Source of the DNA: Alistipes sp.
Lineage (GTDB): Bacteria; Bacteroidota; Bacteroidia; Bacteroidales; Rikenellaceae
Assembly: GCA_017560425.1 (NCBI GenBank)
Contig: JAFZEX010000041.1
Coordinates: forward strand, 1-35,874
DNA length: 35,874 nucleotides
Direction: 5' to 3'
Under the pieces are notes generated by a model that worked only from the letters and a program-made list of their open reading frames with translations, made no database searches and was not told the origin of the DNA. A program made the translations under genes and the position numbers. Numbering within the stretch: position 1 is the first letter of the stretch; each line of letters begins with the position of its first letter. Shown piece by piece: positions 8,003 to 17,022 of this stretch.

Positions 8003-8521
8003 ATGAGACTAAAATCACTTATTCTACTCTTTGCTGCTGCATTTATGTTCAGCGTTGCAGCAGAGGCACAGGGACTCCCCCGTCCTGTACGAAATGTAGA
8101 GGTGCAGGACCTCGATGCTAAGAAGGCTCGCCTACCTTATTGGGGTCAGAAGAACCTCCTTATCTTCTACGTTGATCCTGAGGTTCCTAAGCAGAACCAC
8201 GACTTTATCACATACCTCGAGGAAACAGGTCGTGTGGCAGGCCCAAACATCGTGGGCTTCGGCATCGTAAACCTTAAGGATGCCGTTTATCCTAACTCGC
8301 TTGTACGTCAGATTGCTGATGCACGTACTGCGAAGAATGGCGCTACAATTCTCTGCGACCCAGACCATTGGATCTCAAGCGCTTGGCGACTTGGCGACTG
8401 CAACAACTGCTTCGTTATCATGCTCGTAAACAAGAAGGGCGAGTTGGTATACATGCACAAGGGCGTTATGTCGGAGGCAGAGCAGAAGAAGTTTATCGCC
8501 GCAGCAGACCCTTTGCGCTAA
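8003..8521 (+). CDS. YtfJ-like exported thioredoxin-fold protein
   Basis: 172 residues with a signal peptide (MRLKSLILLFAAAFMFSVAAEAQ). The mature part resembles the YtfJ family: a redoxin-like core with KNLLIFYVDPEVPKQNHDFI and, near the C-terminus, CFVIMLVNKKGELVYMHKGVMS. The family has a thioredoxin fold but no CXXC redox pair; the only cysteines here are in ILCDPDH and GDCNNC. The biochemical role of the family is not settled. The barrel protein gene follows after 13 bases, so they are likely co-transcribed. Confidence 0.72.
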   Translation: MRLKSLILLFAAAFMFSVAAEAQGLPRPVRNVEVQDLDAKKARLPYWGQKNLLIFYVDPEVPKQNHDFITYLEETGRVAGPNIVGFGIVNLKDAVYPNSLVRQIADARTAKNGATILCDPDHWISSAWRLGDCNNCFVIMLVNKKGELVYMHKGVMSEAEQKKFIAAADPLR

Positions 8522-8534
8522 ACCCTAAAGCGAG

Positions 8535-9671
8535 GTGTTACGAGGCTTCAGCGCCACAATCATCATGCTCTTTGTCGTGAACACACTCACGGCACAGAAC
8601 ATTGAGCGCCAAATCGTAGGCCGTGACACCATCAGCTATAGCTATACACCTATCGACCAGAGCTACACACAACGTAGCTCTGGTCGATTTGTTTCTAAGG
8701 TGCTTGCGGGCGAGCCATGGTCGTTCATGGTGCTACCCATCTACACCCTTGAAACAAACTTTGGATTAGCCCTATCGGCACAATACACCAAAGAAAACTT
8801 CGATATATCAGTAACGGCAATGGCCTCAATAATAGGCTATTACAACATCACCATCGAGGGCAACAACTCTCTGCATCATCGCCACTTAATAAGCTACGGA
8901 GCATCGACAAAATCGGAGCCTACACGCCTATGGGGACTATCCTTCGACAGCGCCCTGGGAGGCGACTACTGCACCTACACATCGAAGCAATACATAGCCT
9001 GGGTGCAGTATCATTGGCAAGCAACCGAGCACAGCAAACTCGGGCTTGAAGCGGCGTATGAACACCTCGGCGCACGACAATTCGACAGCGAGGCTCAGGC
9101 TCTCCTTAGCGGCATACCACACACCATATCTTCGGCAAGCATTGGGGCTTCGTACGACTACGACACACGAGCTATCACGCCCAACTTCGAGCAGAGCGGC
9201 ATGCACCTCAACATTGGAGTAAAATATCGCCCCGAGCTACTCAGCAACATTGGCCACGACCTATGGTCCACAACGGCACTCTTTGCCTACTACCTCCCGC
9301 TATGGCGAGGCTCGACACTCGCCCTTGACATCTACGGCGAGCACAACTCGAAACATACACCTTGGCTTTTACAAAGCCACATTGGCAACAACAGCCACAT
9401 GCGAGGCTACTACCCTGGCAGATTTCGTGGCAACACCCTGCTTAGCACACAGCTCGAGCTGCGCCAACACATTTGGCGAGGCATAGGCGTTGTTGCATGG
9501 GGCGGTGCGGGCAACATCTTCTCGCCCAACGACCCATTTGCATGGCGCAAAACACTGCCCACCTATGGCGGTGGCGTGCGCTACTACAACAAGCTTCTTA
9601 GCATACGTGCCGACATAGCCTTCGGACGCAACTCCTACAACATAATTTTGGGCATCAGCGAGGCATTCTAA
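8535..9671 (+). CDS. Short BamA/TamA-type outer-membrane beta-barrel protein
   Basis: 378 residues. I chose GTG at 8535 because it gives a signal peptide (MLRGFSATIIMLFVVNTLTAQ) and sits 13 bases after the previous stop; the ATG at 8565 would cut the signal. From about residue 60 the protein is a barrel of the surface-antigen (D15/BamA) type, with TNFGLALSAQYTKENFD, a GNNSHMRGYYPGRFRGNT loop resembling the VRGY/RGF motif region, and a C-terminal Phe. No POTRA repeats are present, so it is a barrel-only relative rather than BamA itself. Similar proteins are common in Bacteroidota; the cargo is unknown. Confidence 0.78.
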   Translation: MLRGFSATIIMLFVVNTLTAQNIERQIVGRDTISYSYTPIDQSYTQRSSGRFVSKVLAGEPWSFMVLPIYTLETNFGLALSAQYTKENFDISVTAMASIIGYYNITIEGNNSLHHRHLISYGASTKSEPTRLWGLSFDSALGGDYCTYTSKQYIAWVQYHWQATEHSKLGLEAAYEHLGARQFDSEAQALLSGIPHTISSASIGASYDYDTRAITPNFEQSGMHLNIGVKYRPELLSNIGHDLWSTTALFAYYLPLWRGSTLALDIYGEHNSKHTPWLLQSHIGNNSHMRGYYPGRFRGNTLLSTQLELRQHIWRGIGVVAWGGAGNIFSPNDPFAWRKTLPTYGGGVRYYNKLLSIRADIAFGRNSYNIILGISEAF

Positions 9672-9745
9672 ACTCGCTTTTTTGCAATCTTTTGAGCTGG
9701 GGGACACCTTTAGGTGAAAAAATTTCGTAATTCAGTTTTTTTATG

Positions 9746-9753
9746 TATCTTTG
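9746..9753 (+). promoter_or_regulatory. Promoter -7 box of the nadE-rnf region
   Basis: TATCTTTG matches TAnnTTTG, 71 bases before the nadE start. No clear -33 element at the normal spacing. Confidence 0.6.
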
Positions 9754-9763
9754 CGCCGTGTTA

Positions 9764-9780
9764 CTATACCTATGGTATAG
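9764..9780. promoter_or_regulatory. Perfect inverted repeat just downstream of the nadE promoter
   Basis: CTATACC-TAT-GGTATAG, 7-bp arms and a 3-base centre. It begins 11 bases after the -7 box, so it overlaps or lies just past the expected transcription start. That position suits an operator or the first hairpin of the 5' leader; there is no direct proof of either. Confidence 0.4.
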
Positions 9781-9824
9781 CGACAAGCATTAGCAACGAA
9801 ATTTAATTGCACAAGATACTACTT

Positions 9825-11411
9825 ATGAGAATTGCATTAGCCCAGCTAAACTACACCGTAGGCGACATCAAAGCCAACACCGCAAAGATTATCGATGCCA
9901 TCGAGCGTGCTAAGGCACAGGGTGCCGACCTCGTAGCATTCGCCGAGTTTGCTGTATGTGGCACTCCAGCCTATGGACTTCTTACCAAGACCACCTTTCT
10001 TGAGCTTTGCGAGGAGGCTGTAGACACCATCGCCCGAAAGTGTCGTGGCATCGCCGCTATTGTGGGTACTCCCTACCTTACGGCAGAGGGTGCTATCAGC
10101 GCCGCAGCATATATCGACAGCAAGGGTAACGTAGAGTATATCGGCAAGCGCCACGTATCTGCTCGCCGCGAGATGGGCTACATCGTGGGCTCGTCAATAG
10201 GTAGTCAGACTATCGACATTGCCGACAGCAAGCTTAAGGTTGTTGTGGGCGACGACCTCAGCTACATCGAGGAGATCGACGAGGATATCGACCTCGTAAT
10301 CTCGGTTAATGCTCGCCGCTACGGCAAGGGAATTCTCTCTCGCCGCTTCGACAATATTAGCCGCTTCGCCTTTGCCGAGGGCAAGACCATCATGCTCATC
10401 AACCAGGTGGGTGGCTCGGGCGACATCGTCTATGACGGAACATCGGGCATCATAAACAGCGAGGGTAAGCTGCTAATGCTTCTCAAGAGCTTCGAGGAGG
10501 ATCTCCAGGTATTCGACACCAAGGCTGAGAACACCCCTATCGAGGTTCCCTACACAACATACAAGGATCGTAACGCCATGCTCTACAAGGCTGCGTGCCT
10601 CGGTCTTCGTGACTACTTCCACAAGAATGGCTATCAGAAGGCGTGCGTAGGCTTGTCGGGAGGTATCGACTCGGCAGTTGTAGCCTGCATCGCTGTGGGC
10701 GCACTCGGCAAGGAGAATGTGCGTGTGCTCCTTATGCCATCACCATTCACCCCTAACAGCAGTGTTGAGGATGCCAAGAACCTCGCCAAGAACCTCGGCG
10801 TGGAGTATAGCGTACTGCCTATCATCGAGGCATACAACGCCATGGTGGGTACACTAAAGCCTGTTATTGGCGGTACAGAGTTTGACGCTACCGAGGAGAA
10901 CATCCAGACACGTATTCGTACCACTATGCTCATGGCATTGCAGAATAAGACTGGCTACATGCTTCTCAACTCTTCGAACAAGAGCGAGAACGCCTTGGGT
11001 TGGTGTACGCTCTATGGCGATACAGCAGGTACGTTCAGCCCTACGGGCGACCTCTACAAGGGCGAGATCTACGACCTTGCACGCTATATCAACGACTCAT
11101 GTGGCAATGTTATCCCTGACGAGATTTTGGACAAGGAGCCATCATCGGAGCTTCGTCCCGATCAGAAGGATAGCGACTTCTTGCCACACTACGAGGTTAT
11201 CGACGCTATCTTGTATCGCATGATCGAGAAGAAGCAGCACCGTGAGGAGATCATCAACGCTGGCTTCGACGCTTGCGTTGTTGAGAAGATCCACACCATG
11301 GTCATGGACAACGAGAAGAAGCGCTATCAGTTCCCACCTGTGTTGCGCCTCTCGCCTTGCGCCTTTGGCCACGAGTGGCTCATGCCATTGGTAAACCACT
11401 ACCACGAGTAG
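9825..11411 (+). CDS. nadE: NAD+ synthetase with degenerate glutaminase domain
   Basis: 528 residues from ATG at 9825 (an upstream in-frame TTG at 9807 is rejected). NadE adenylates and amidates nicotinate adenine dinucleotide to NAD+. Residues about 1-240 form the nitrilase-type glutaminase domain: Glu41 (FAEFAVCG) and Lys108 (GKRHV) are present, but the cysteine expected in the ICEDxW motif is Gly142 (VVVGDDLSY). Residues about 250-528 form the synthetase domain with the ATP P-loop SGGIDS (278-283), RIRTTMLMALQNKTGYMLLN and GTFSPTGDLYKGEIYDLA. The synthetase half looks intact, so the enzyme probably uses free ammonia or ammonia from elsewhere. It is followed after 13 bases by rseC and the rnf genes. 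Confidence 0.92.
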   Translation: MRIALAQLNYTVGDIKANTAKIIDAIERAKAQGADLVAFAEFAVCGTPAYGLLTKTTFLELCEEAVDTIARKCRGIAAIVGTPYLTAEGAISAAAYIDSKGNVEYIGKRHVSARREMGYIVGSSIGSQTIDIADSKLKVVVGDDLSYIEEIDEDIDLVISVNARRYGKGILSRRFDNISRFAFAEGKTIMLINQVGGSGDIVYDGTSGIINSEGKLLMLLKSFEEDLQVFDTKAENTPIEVPYTTYKDRNAMLYKAACLGLRDYFHKNGYQKACVGLSGGIDSAVVACIAVGALGKENVRVLLMPSPFTPNSSVEDAKNLAKNLGVEYSVLPIIEAYNAMVGTLKPVIGGTEFDATEENIQTRIRTTMLMALQNKTGYMLLNSSNKSENALGWCTLYGDTAGTFSPTGDLYKGEIYDLARYINDSCGNVIPDEILDKEPSSELRPDQKDSDFLPHYEVIDAILYRMIEKKQHREEIINAGFDACVVEKIHTMVMDNEKKRYQFPPVLRLSPCAFGHEWLMPLVNHYHE

Positions 11412-11424
11412 GCTTAGAGCACGT

Positions 11425-11841
11425 ATGGGCAGACGTATCGAGCATAGAGGCGTTGTCGAGAGCGTTGCTACGGGCGTGGTTATGGTGCGCACCGAGCGCA
11501 AGACAGCCTGTGCGGAGTGTCACGCCAAGGGGCTTTGTGGCGAGCAAGGTGGCGAGCGAGTAATCAAGGTTGCCACAGCGGAGGCTTCGGCATTTGAGCC
11601 AGGCGACAAGGTTATTGTTGCGCTCGAGAATACCGCTATGGCATTTTCCGCAATCCTCTGGGCATACATCTTTCCACTATGCATACTTCTTGCCGTGCTA
11701 TTTTCGGCACACGCCCTCGGATTTAGCGATGGCGTTGCTGCCTTAGCCTCGCTTGGTGCTACAGCCATCTACTACGTTGTGCTCTACATCATGCGACGCT
11801 ACTTTGATAGAAAAATTAAATTTACAATCATAAAGGAGTAA
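11425..11841 (+). CDS. rseC: RseC/MucC family protein at the head of the rnf genes
   Basis: 138 residues. N-terminal cytosolic part with the family cysteine cluster (Cys29, Cys32, Cys38 in CAECHAKGLC), then two membrane helices at about 73-92 and 99-120. In gamma-proteobacteria RseC acts with the Rsx/Rnf complex in reducing SoxR; in Bacteroidota, which place it directly before rnfB, it is more likely an assembly or maturation factor of the complex. Its stop overlaps the rnfB start by one base (TAATG), a sign of translational coupling. Confidence 0.85.
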   Translation: MGRRIEHRGVVESVATGVVMVRTERKTACAECHAKGLCGEQGGERVIKVATAEASAFEPGDKVIVALENTAMAFSAILWAYIFPLCILLAVLFSAHALGFSDGVAALASLGATAIYYVVLYIMRRYFDRKIKFTIIKE

Positions 11842-12728
11842 TGAACGAACTACTATTGACAGTCTTGACACTATCGCTCTTGGGTGCCGTGCTTGCTGTT
11901 GTGCTCTATTTTGTGGCACAAAAGTTCAAGGTGTACGAAGACCCACGCATCGACGATGTCGAGAAGATGCTTCCCGGTGCTAACTGTGGTGGTTGCGGCT
12001 TCGCTGGTTGCCGTGCCATGGCTGAGGCACTCGTTACACGTGACAACATCGCATCGCTCTACTGCCCTGTGGCTGGTGGCGAGGTGATGACATCTATCGC
12101 AAATTTCTTGGGCAAGACAGCGCCCGAAAAGGCACCTCAGGTTGCTACCCTACTTTGCGGTGGCACATGCCAAAAGCGCCCCAAGGTAAACCACTACGAT
12201 GGTGCTCGCAGCTGCGCCGTGGTAAACACATTCTATGTTGGCGAGTCGGGTTGCGCCTTCGGCTGTATCGGCTATGGCGACTGCGTGGCAGCGTGCAAGT
12301 TCGGTGCGCTTAGTCTCAACGAGGAGACCGGTTTGGTGGAGGTAGATGCAGATAAGTGTACAGCGTGTGGTGCATGTATTAAGGCGTGCCCTAAGAGCTT
12401 GTTCGAGCTCAGAAAGAAGTGGCCTAAGAACCGTGCTATATATGTCGCTTGCCGCTCGAAGAACAAGGGCGCTGTGGTGACAAAGGTGTGTAAGGCTGGT
12501 TGCATCGGCTGTGGCAAGTGTGCCAAGGTGTGTGCCTTCGAGGCTATCACCGTCGATAACTCGCTTGCCTATATCGACTCGGAGAAGTGCAAGCTATGTC
12601 GCAAGTGCGTGAACGAGTGTCCAACAGGCGCTATTCACATCATCAACATGGAGCCTTTGAAGAAGGAGCCAAAGCCTGCTCCAAGCGCAGCAGCCGAGAG
12701 CAAGGTGGAAACAGCTAAAAACGAGTAA
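11841..12728 (+). CDS. rnfB: Rnf complex subunit B, multi-cluster ferredoxin-like protein
   Basis: 295 residues. One N-terminal membrane helix (about 3-28), then the Cys-rich domain with MLPGANCGGCGFAGCRAM, and several ferredoxin-type CxxCxxC motifs (CTACGACIKACP, CIGCGKCAKVCA, CKLCRKCVNECP). RnfB accepts electrons from reduced ferredoxin and passes them into the membrane complex that reduces NAD+ and exports Na+ or H+. The charged Pro/Lys/Ala-rich tail (from about 272) is not part of the cluster domains. RnfC starts 3 bases after its stop. Confidence 0.96.
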   Translation: MNELLLTVLTLSLLGAVLAVVLYFVAQKFKVYEDPRIDDVEKMLPGANCGGCGFAGCRAMAEALVTRDNIASLYCPVAGGEVMTSIANFLGKTAPEKAPQVATLLCGGTCQKRPKVNHYDGARSCAVVNTFYVGESGCAFGCIGYGDCVAACKFGALSLNEETGLVEVDADKCTACGACIKACPKSLFELRKKWPKNRAIYVACRSKNKGAVVTKVCKAGCIGCGKCAKVCAFEAITVDNSLAYIDSEKCKLCRKCVNECPTGAIHIINMEPLKKEPKPAPSAAAESKVETAKNE

Positions 12729-12731
12729 ACA

Positions 12732-14081
12732 ATGAGAACATTTCCCATAGGCGGTATTCACCCGCACGACAATAAGGAGTGGAGCAAGGATAAGGCTATC
12801 GAATGCCTTGAACTCCCCGACGAGGCGAAGATACCTATGATTCAACATATCGGAGCACCATCTAACCCATTGGTTAAGAGGGGTGACAAGGTGCTCGTAG
12901 GACAGCTTATCGGTCAGAGCACAGGCTATGTTTCAGCAAACATTCACGCCACAATCTCTGGTACGGTAACCGCTGTCGATGCCTACCCTAACGGCCAGGG
13001 TCAGCGCCGCTTGATGGTTGTCATCAAGCGTGAGGGCGACGAGTGGTTGCCCGAGATCGACCGTACGCCCGACCACAAGCGTGAGTGCACACTCACACCA
13101 AGCGAGATTATCGATAAGGTGCGTGAGGCGGGTATCGTAGGTCTTGGTGGCGCGCAGTTCCCAACACACGTCAAACTATCTGTGCCCGAGGGTCAGAAGG
13201 CAGAGCTTGTAATCATCAATGGCGTGGAGTGCGAGCCATACCTAACCTCGGACTACCGCAACATGGTTGAGCGTGCTGAGATGCTCTTGACAGGTACTGA
13301 GATCGTGATGCGTGCCGTGGGCGTTAGCCGTGCTGTTATTGGCGTTGAGAACAACAAGCCTGATGCTATTGCGCACTTGCGTGAGGTTATTGCACGTGAT
13401 AAGTATGAGGGCATCGAGGTTATGCCTCTTAAGATGCGCTACCCTCAGGGTGGCGAGAAGCAGCTTATTGCTGCCGTGACAGGCCGTCAGGTGCCACCAC
13501 CGCCAGCACTTCCTATATCGGTGGGCGCTGTGGTGTGCAACGTATCTACTGCCATTGCAATATACGAGGCTGTGCAGAAGAACAAGCCACTCATCGAGCG
13601 TGTAGTTACCGTGACCGGCAAGCACCTCAACAGCACACACAACTATCTTGCCCGCTTTGGTACTCCCGTGAGCCGTCTTTTGGAGCTCTCAGGACTCCCC
13701 GAGGGCGATGTTAAGCTCTTGAATGGTGGTCCTATGATGGGTCGCTCGGTGGTAGATATCACAGCACCTCTTATCAAGGGTTGCTCGGGCATCACCGTAA
13801 TTTCGGGCGAGGAGGCAGCACGTGGCAAGGAGCTATCGTGCATCAAGTGTGCCAAGTGTGTGTCGGCATGTCCTATGGGTCTTGAGCCATACCTTCTCTC
13901 GAAGTTGGCGAAGATGCAGAAGTGGGATATGGCAGAGGAGCACAACGTGGTTGAGTGCATCGAGTGTGGCTGCTGCTCATACACATGTCCTTCATACCTA
14001 CCACTTTTGGACTATATCCGTATCGGCAAGCAGACCGTGATGACAAATATCCGTGCACGTGCCGCTGCAAACAAGAAGTAA
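12732..14081 (+). CDS. rnfC: Rnf complex subunit C, NADH/FMN-binding subunit
   Basis: 449 residues, near the usual length. The N-terminal part carries the typical RnfC opening FPIGGIHPHDNK and a biotinyl/lipoyl-like fold (GDKVLVGQLIGQ). The NADH/FMN-binding core has GLGGAQFPTHVKL and INGVECEPYLTSDYR. Two 4Fe-4S motifs follow near the C-terminus (CIKCAKCVSACP and CIECGCCSYTCP). It is a peripheral cytosolic subunit that exchanges electrons with NAD+/NADH. No long Ala/Lys-rich tail like that of E. coli RsxC is present. Confidence 0.96.
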   Translation: MRTFPIGGIHPHDNKEWSKDKAIECLELPDEAKIPMIQHIGAPSNPLVKRGDKVLVGQLIGQSTGYVSANIHATISGTVTAVDAYPNGQGQRRLMVVIKREGDEWLPEIDRTPDHKRECTLTPSEIIDKVREAGIVGLGGAQFPTHVKLSVPEGQKAELVIINGVECEPYLTSDYRNMVERAEMLLTGTEIVMRAVGVSRAVIGVENNKPDAIAHLREVIARDKYEGIEVMPLKMRYPQGGEKQLIAAVTGRQVPPPPALPISVGAVVCNVSTAIAIYEAVQKNKPLIERVVTVTGKHLNSTHNYLARFGTPVSRLLELSGLPEGDVKLLNGGPMMGRSVVDITAPLIKGCSGITVISGEEAARGKELSCIKCAKCVSACPMGLEPYLLSKLAKMQKWDMAEEHNVVECIECGCCSYTCPSYLPLLDYIRIGKQTVMTNIRARAAANKK

Positions 14082-14107
14082 GAAATAAACGAATAGATAA
14101 TAAGACT

Positions 14108-15064
14108 ATGCAAACACGACTTTTTGCTGCTCCCTCACCCCATATCCATGGTGGCGAGCGTACGCAACAAATCATGGGCGATGTTATCCTGGCACTCGTT
14201 CCAGCGCTTTTGGTCTCGACCTATGTCATGGGTTGGCGAGTGTTGCTAATCAGCGGTGTGGCTGTTGCCAGCTGCGTGTTGTTTGAGTACCTCATTCAGC
14301 GCTTCATGCTCAAGGGTCGCACAACCATTGGCGACCTCTCGGCAGTAGTTACAGGCCTACTCCTCGCCTTTAACCTTCCAGCGGGTATCCCTTGGTGGAT
14401 TGTTGTTATTGGCGCATTGGTGGCTATCGGCATCGGTAAGATGACCTTCGGAGGCCTCGGCTGCAACCCATTTAACCCAGCCCTCACAGGACGTATCTTC
14501 CTGCTTATCGCCTACCCCGTGCAGATGACCGACTGGACGACACACATTCCTGACGGCATCTCGGGCTCTACGCTCCTTGCAAATGTCAAGGCGGGCGCTA
14601 TGCAGCTATCCCAGATCGACTACGTGTCGATGCTTGGCGGTCATATGAATGGCTCTATGGGTGAGATTGGTGCTTTGGCTCTCATGCTCGGTGGTGGCTA
14701 CCTCTTATGGCGCAGAGTTATCACATGGCATATCCCTGTGGCAGTGCTCGGCACAATGCTCTTGTTCGGCTTCTGCGTGGCATTGCCTGAGGGTGGCGCA
14801 ACACTATGGCAGACACCTCTGTTCCACCTCTTGGCGGGTGGTGCATTGCTTGGCGCCATATTCATGGCTACCGACTACTCTACATCGCCAATGACCCACA
14901 AGGGTATGATTATCTACGGTGTGGGCATCGGTCTATTGACCATGATAATCCGTCTTTGGGGTGCATATCCCGAGGGTATGTCGTTTGCGATATTTATCAT
15001 GAATGCCGCAACACCTCTTATCAACAAGTATTGCCGTCCTAAGCGTTTCGGCACTAAAAAGTAA
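14108..15064 (+). CDS. rnfD: Rnf complex subunit D, flavin-bearing membrane subunit
   Basis: 318 residues from ATG at 14108; the frame stays open further upstream to 13955 but that part overlaps rnfC and reads as nonsense. Integral membrane protein with about nine or ten helices. The covalent FMN site is Thr155 in GISGSTLL, matching the SGAT-type motif of RnfD/NqrB. Conserved segments include GGLGCNPFNPALTGR and ATDYSTSPMTHKGM. It forms part of the ion-translocating core with RnfA, E and G. Confidence 0.95.
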   Translation: MQTRLFAAPSPHIHGGERTQQIMGDVILALVPALLVSTYVMGWRVLLISGVAVASCVLFEYLIQRFMLKGRTTIGDLSAVVTGLLLAFNLPAGIPWWIVVIGALVAIGIGKMTFGGLGCNPFNPALTGRIFLLIAYPVQMTDWTTHIPDGISGSTLLANVKAGAMQLSQIDYVSMLGGHMNGSMGEIGALALMLGGGYLLWRRVITWHIPVAVLGTMLLFGFCVALPEGGATLWQTPLFHLLAGGALLGAIFMATDYSTSPMTHKGMIIYGVGIGLLTMIIRLWGAYPEGMSFAIFIMNAATPLINKYCRPKRFGTKK

Positions 15065-15073
15065 TGTAGAGCT

Positions 15074-15775
15074 ATGAAGAGTTCATTATTAAATATGGTA
15101 TTGGTGCTCTTTGGCATCACTGCGGTGGCAGCCTTCCTCGTGGGCTTAGTAAACAACGTTACCAAGGAGACCATCGCCCAGACCGAGCAGCGCAACAAGG
15201 ATCTCGCTAAGCTCGAGGTGTTGCCCGAGTTCGAGGGCGATGCCGAGTTCGAGGATAAGTGTTGTGAGATTGGCGACTTTAAGGTAAATGTTACTACCGT
15301 GAAGGCGGGCGACGCTGTTGTAGGCTACGCCGTGGAGGCTCCAAGCATCACACGTGGTGGCTATGCCGACCGCATCACACTTATGGTAGGCTTTGTCGAG
15401 AAAGATGGTGCTACACTAATCAACGGCATCAAGGTGCTCAAGCAGAGCGAGACCCCAGGTCTTGGTGCTAACATGACCAAGGAGGGTAACTCGTTGGAGC
15501 GTAGCGCCGTGGGCAAAGAGCCTAAGTCGTTGAAGTTTGCCGTTAGCAAGGAGGGTGGCTCGTTTGATGCGCTCACCGGCTCAACAATCTCGTCACGTGC
15601 CTATGCTAACGCCGTGGAGACTGCCTATGCTGGCTATCTCTGGGCTAAGGGCGAGCTTCCATCTGCCGACGTTGCTAAGTCGGGTGCTACAAAGCAAGAG
15701 GACACGACATCAGGCGCAACAAAGTGCAACAATGAGGAGTCAGAGGCTCAGAAAGGAGAGGTCAAAAATGAGTAA
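15074..15775 (+). CDS. rnfG: Rnf complex subunit G, covalent-FMN subunit
   Basis: 233 residues. One N-terminal membrane helix (about 7-27), then a periplasmic FMN-binding domain with GLGANMTKEG and the flavinylation motif DALTGSTISS, with FMN attached to Thr171 (the ApbE target). After about residue 194 there is a Thr/Lys/Glu-rich, low-complexity tail of about 40 residues, longer than in many RnfG proteins. The stop codon overlaps the start of rnfE by 8 bases. Confidence 0.95.
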   Translation: MKSSLLNMVLVLFGITAVAAFLVGLVNNVTKETIAQTEQRNKDLAKLEVLPEFEGDAEFEDKCCEIGDFKVNVTTVKAGDAVVGYAVEAPSITRGGYADRITLMVGFVEKDGATLINGIKVLKQSETPGLGANMTKEGNSLERSAVGKEPKSLKFAVSKEGGSFDALTGSTISSRAYANAVETAYAGYLWAKGELPSADVAKSGATKQEDTTSGATKCNNEESEAQKGEVKNE

Positions 15776-16349
15776 GCTTCAGCTAATAACTAAGGGCATC
15801 ATCAAGGAGAACCCTACATTTGTTCTTATCTTGGGTATGTGCCCTACGCTCGGTGTTACATCATCGGCAATAAATGGCATGGGTATGGGCGTTGCTACTA
15901 TGGTGGTGCTCATCATGTCGAACATGGTGATCTCGCTTATCAAGGGCATCGTGCCCGACAAGGTGCGTATCCCAGCCTTTATCGTTGTCATCGCCTCGTT
16001 CGTTACAATCATCGAGATGCTCATGAAGGCATATGTGCCCTCGCTCTACGCATCACTCGGCGTGTTTATTCCGCTGATTGTGGTAAACTGCATCATCTTG
16101 GGTCGTGCCGAGGCCTTCGCATCGAAGAATGGCATCTTCGACTCAGCGCTCGACGGTATTGGCATCGGTCTTGGCTTCACGCTCTCGCTCACGGCTATCG
16201 GCGCTGTGCGTGAGATGCTTGGTGCAGGCTCAATCTTCGGCTATACGTTTGCGCCAGACGTAATGCCACTCCTCTTTATCCTTGCCCCTGGTGGCTTCCT
16301 TGTGCTCGGATACTTGATGGTATTGTTTAACAAAGTAGCAAAACGATAA
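15768..16349 (+). CDS. rnfE: Rnf complex subunit E
   Basis: 193 residues from ATG at 15768, which overlaps the rnfG stop; the longer frame to 15537 is inside rnfG and rejected. Six-helix membrane protein with the family's NPTFVLILGMCPTLGVTSSA opening, GIVPDKVRIPAFIVVIASFVT and VNCIILGRAEAFASKNG. RnfE and RnfA are homologous and together hold an iron-sulfur cluster in the membrane. Confidence 0.95.
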   Translation: MSKLQLITKGIIKENPTFVLILGMCPTLGVTSSAINGMGMGVATMVVLIMSNMVISLIKGIVPDKVRIPAFIVVIASFVTIIEMLMKAYVPSLYASLGVFIPLIVVNCIILGRAEAFASKNGIFDSALDGIGIGLGFTLSLTAIGAVREMLGAGSIFGYTFAPDVMPLLFILAPGGFLVLGYLMVLFNKVAKR

Positions 16350-16352
16350 ATT

Positions 16353-17003
16353 ATGGGAGAGATAAATATTTCGAAAGAGGTTATTTTGGGCTTCGTTGAT
16401 GGTAGCGTCAGCGTCGAGGCTATCACCCTCTTTGCCATTGTCATTGGCGCAATCTTCGTGAACAATGTCGTTTTGTCGCAGTTCTTGGGCATCTGCCCCT
16501 TCCTCGGCGTGTCGTCGAAGGTGGAGACCTCGGCAGGTATGGGTATGGCTGTAACCTTCGTTATGGCTCTCGCCTCGATTGTCACATGGTCATTGCAGCG
16601 CTTTATTCTCGTGCCTTTTGGCATCGAGTATATGCAGACTATCGTCTTCATCTTGGTTATCGCCGCCTTGGTGCAGATGGTAGAGATTGTGCTTAAGAAG
16701 GTGTCGCCAGCCTTGTATCAGGCCCTCGGTATCTTCCTGCCACTCATCACCACCAACTGTGCTGTGCTCGGTGTTGCTATCATCGCTGTTCAGAAGAACT
16801 TCGACCTTCTAACCTCCGTTGTCTACTCAGCATCTATCGCCGCAGGCTTCGCACTCGCTCTTATCTTGTTTGCGGGTATCCGTGAGCGCTTAGAGGTCGA
16901 GGACGTTCCTCAGGGCATGCGTGGTGTGCCCATCGCCCTTATCACCGCCGGCCTACTCGCCATGGCATTCATGGGCTTCGCCAACGTAGTTCCACTTCCA
17001 TAA
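16353..17003 (+). CDS. rnfA: Rnf complex subunit A, last gene of the operon
   Basis: 216 residues, about 20 more than many RnfA proteins; the extra residues are a hydrophilic lead (MGEINISKEVILGFVDGSVS) before the first helix. Family signatures include IFVNNVVLSQFLGICPFLGVS and LPLITTNCAVLGVAI, whose cysteines ligate the cluster shared with RnfE. The gene starts 3 bases after rnfE and is followed by a strong terminator. Confidence 0.94.
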   Translation: MGEINISKEVILGFVDGSVSVEAITLFAIVIGAIFVNNVVLSQFLGICPFLGVSSKVETSAGMGMAVTFVMALASIVTWSLQRFILVPFGIEYMQTIVFILVIAALVQMVEIVLKKVSPALYQALGIFLPLITTNCAVLGVAIIAVQKNFDLLTSVVYSASIAAGFALALILFAGIRERLEVEDVPQGMRGVPIALITAGLLAMAFMGFANVVPLP

Positions 17004-17022
17004 CGAAGTATACCATATATAT

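Noticed and set aside
13955-14107. Longer N-terminus for RnfD
   Set aside because: The extension overlaps rnfC and reads as non-family sequence; ATG at 14108 gives the normal RnfD start.
15537-15767. Longer N-terminus for RnfE
   Set aside because: It lies inside rnfG in another frame; the ATG at 15768 gives the family N-terminus.
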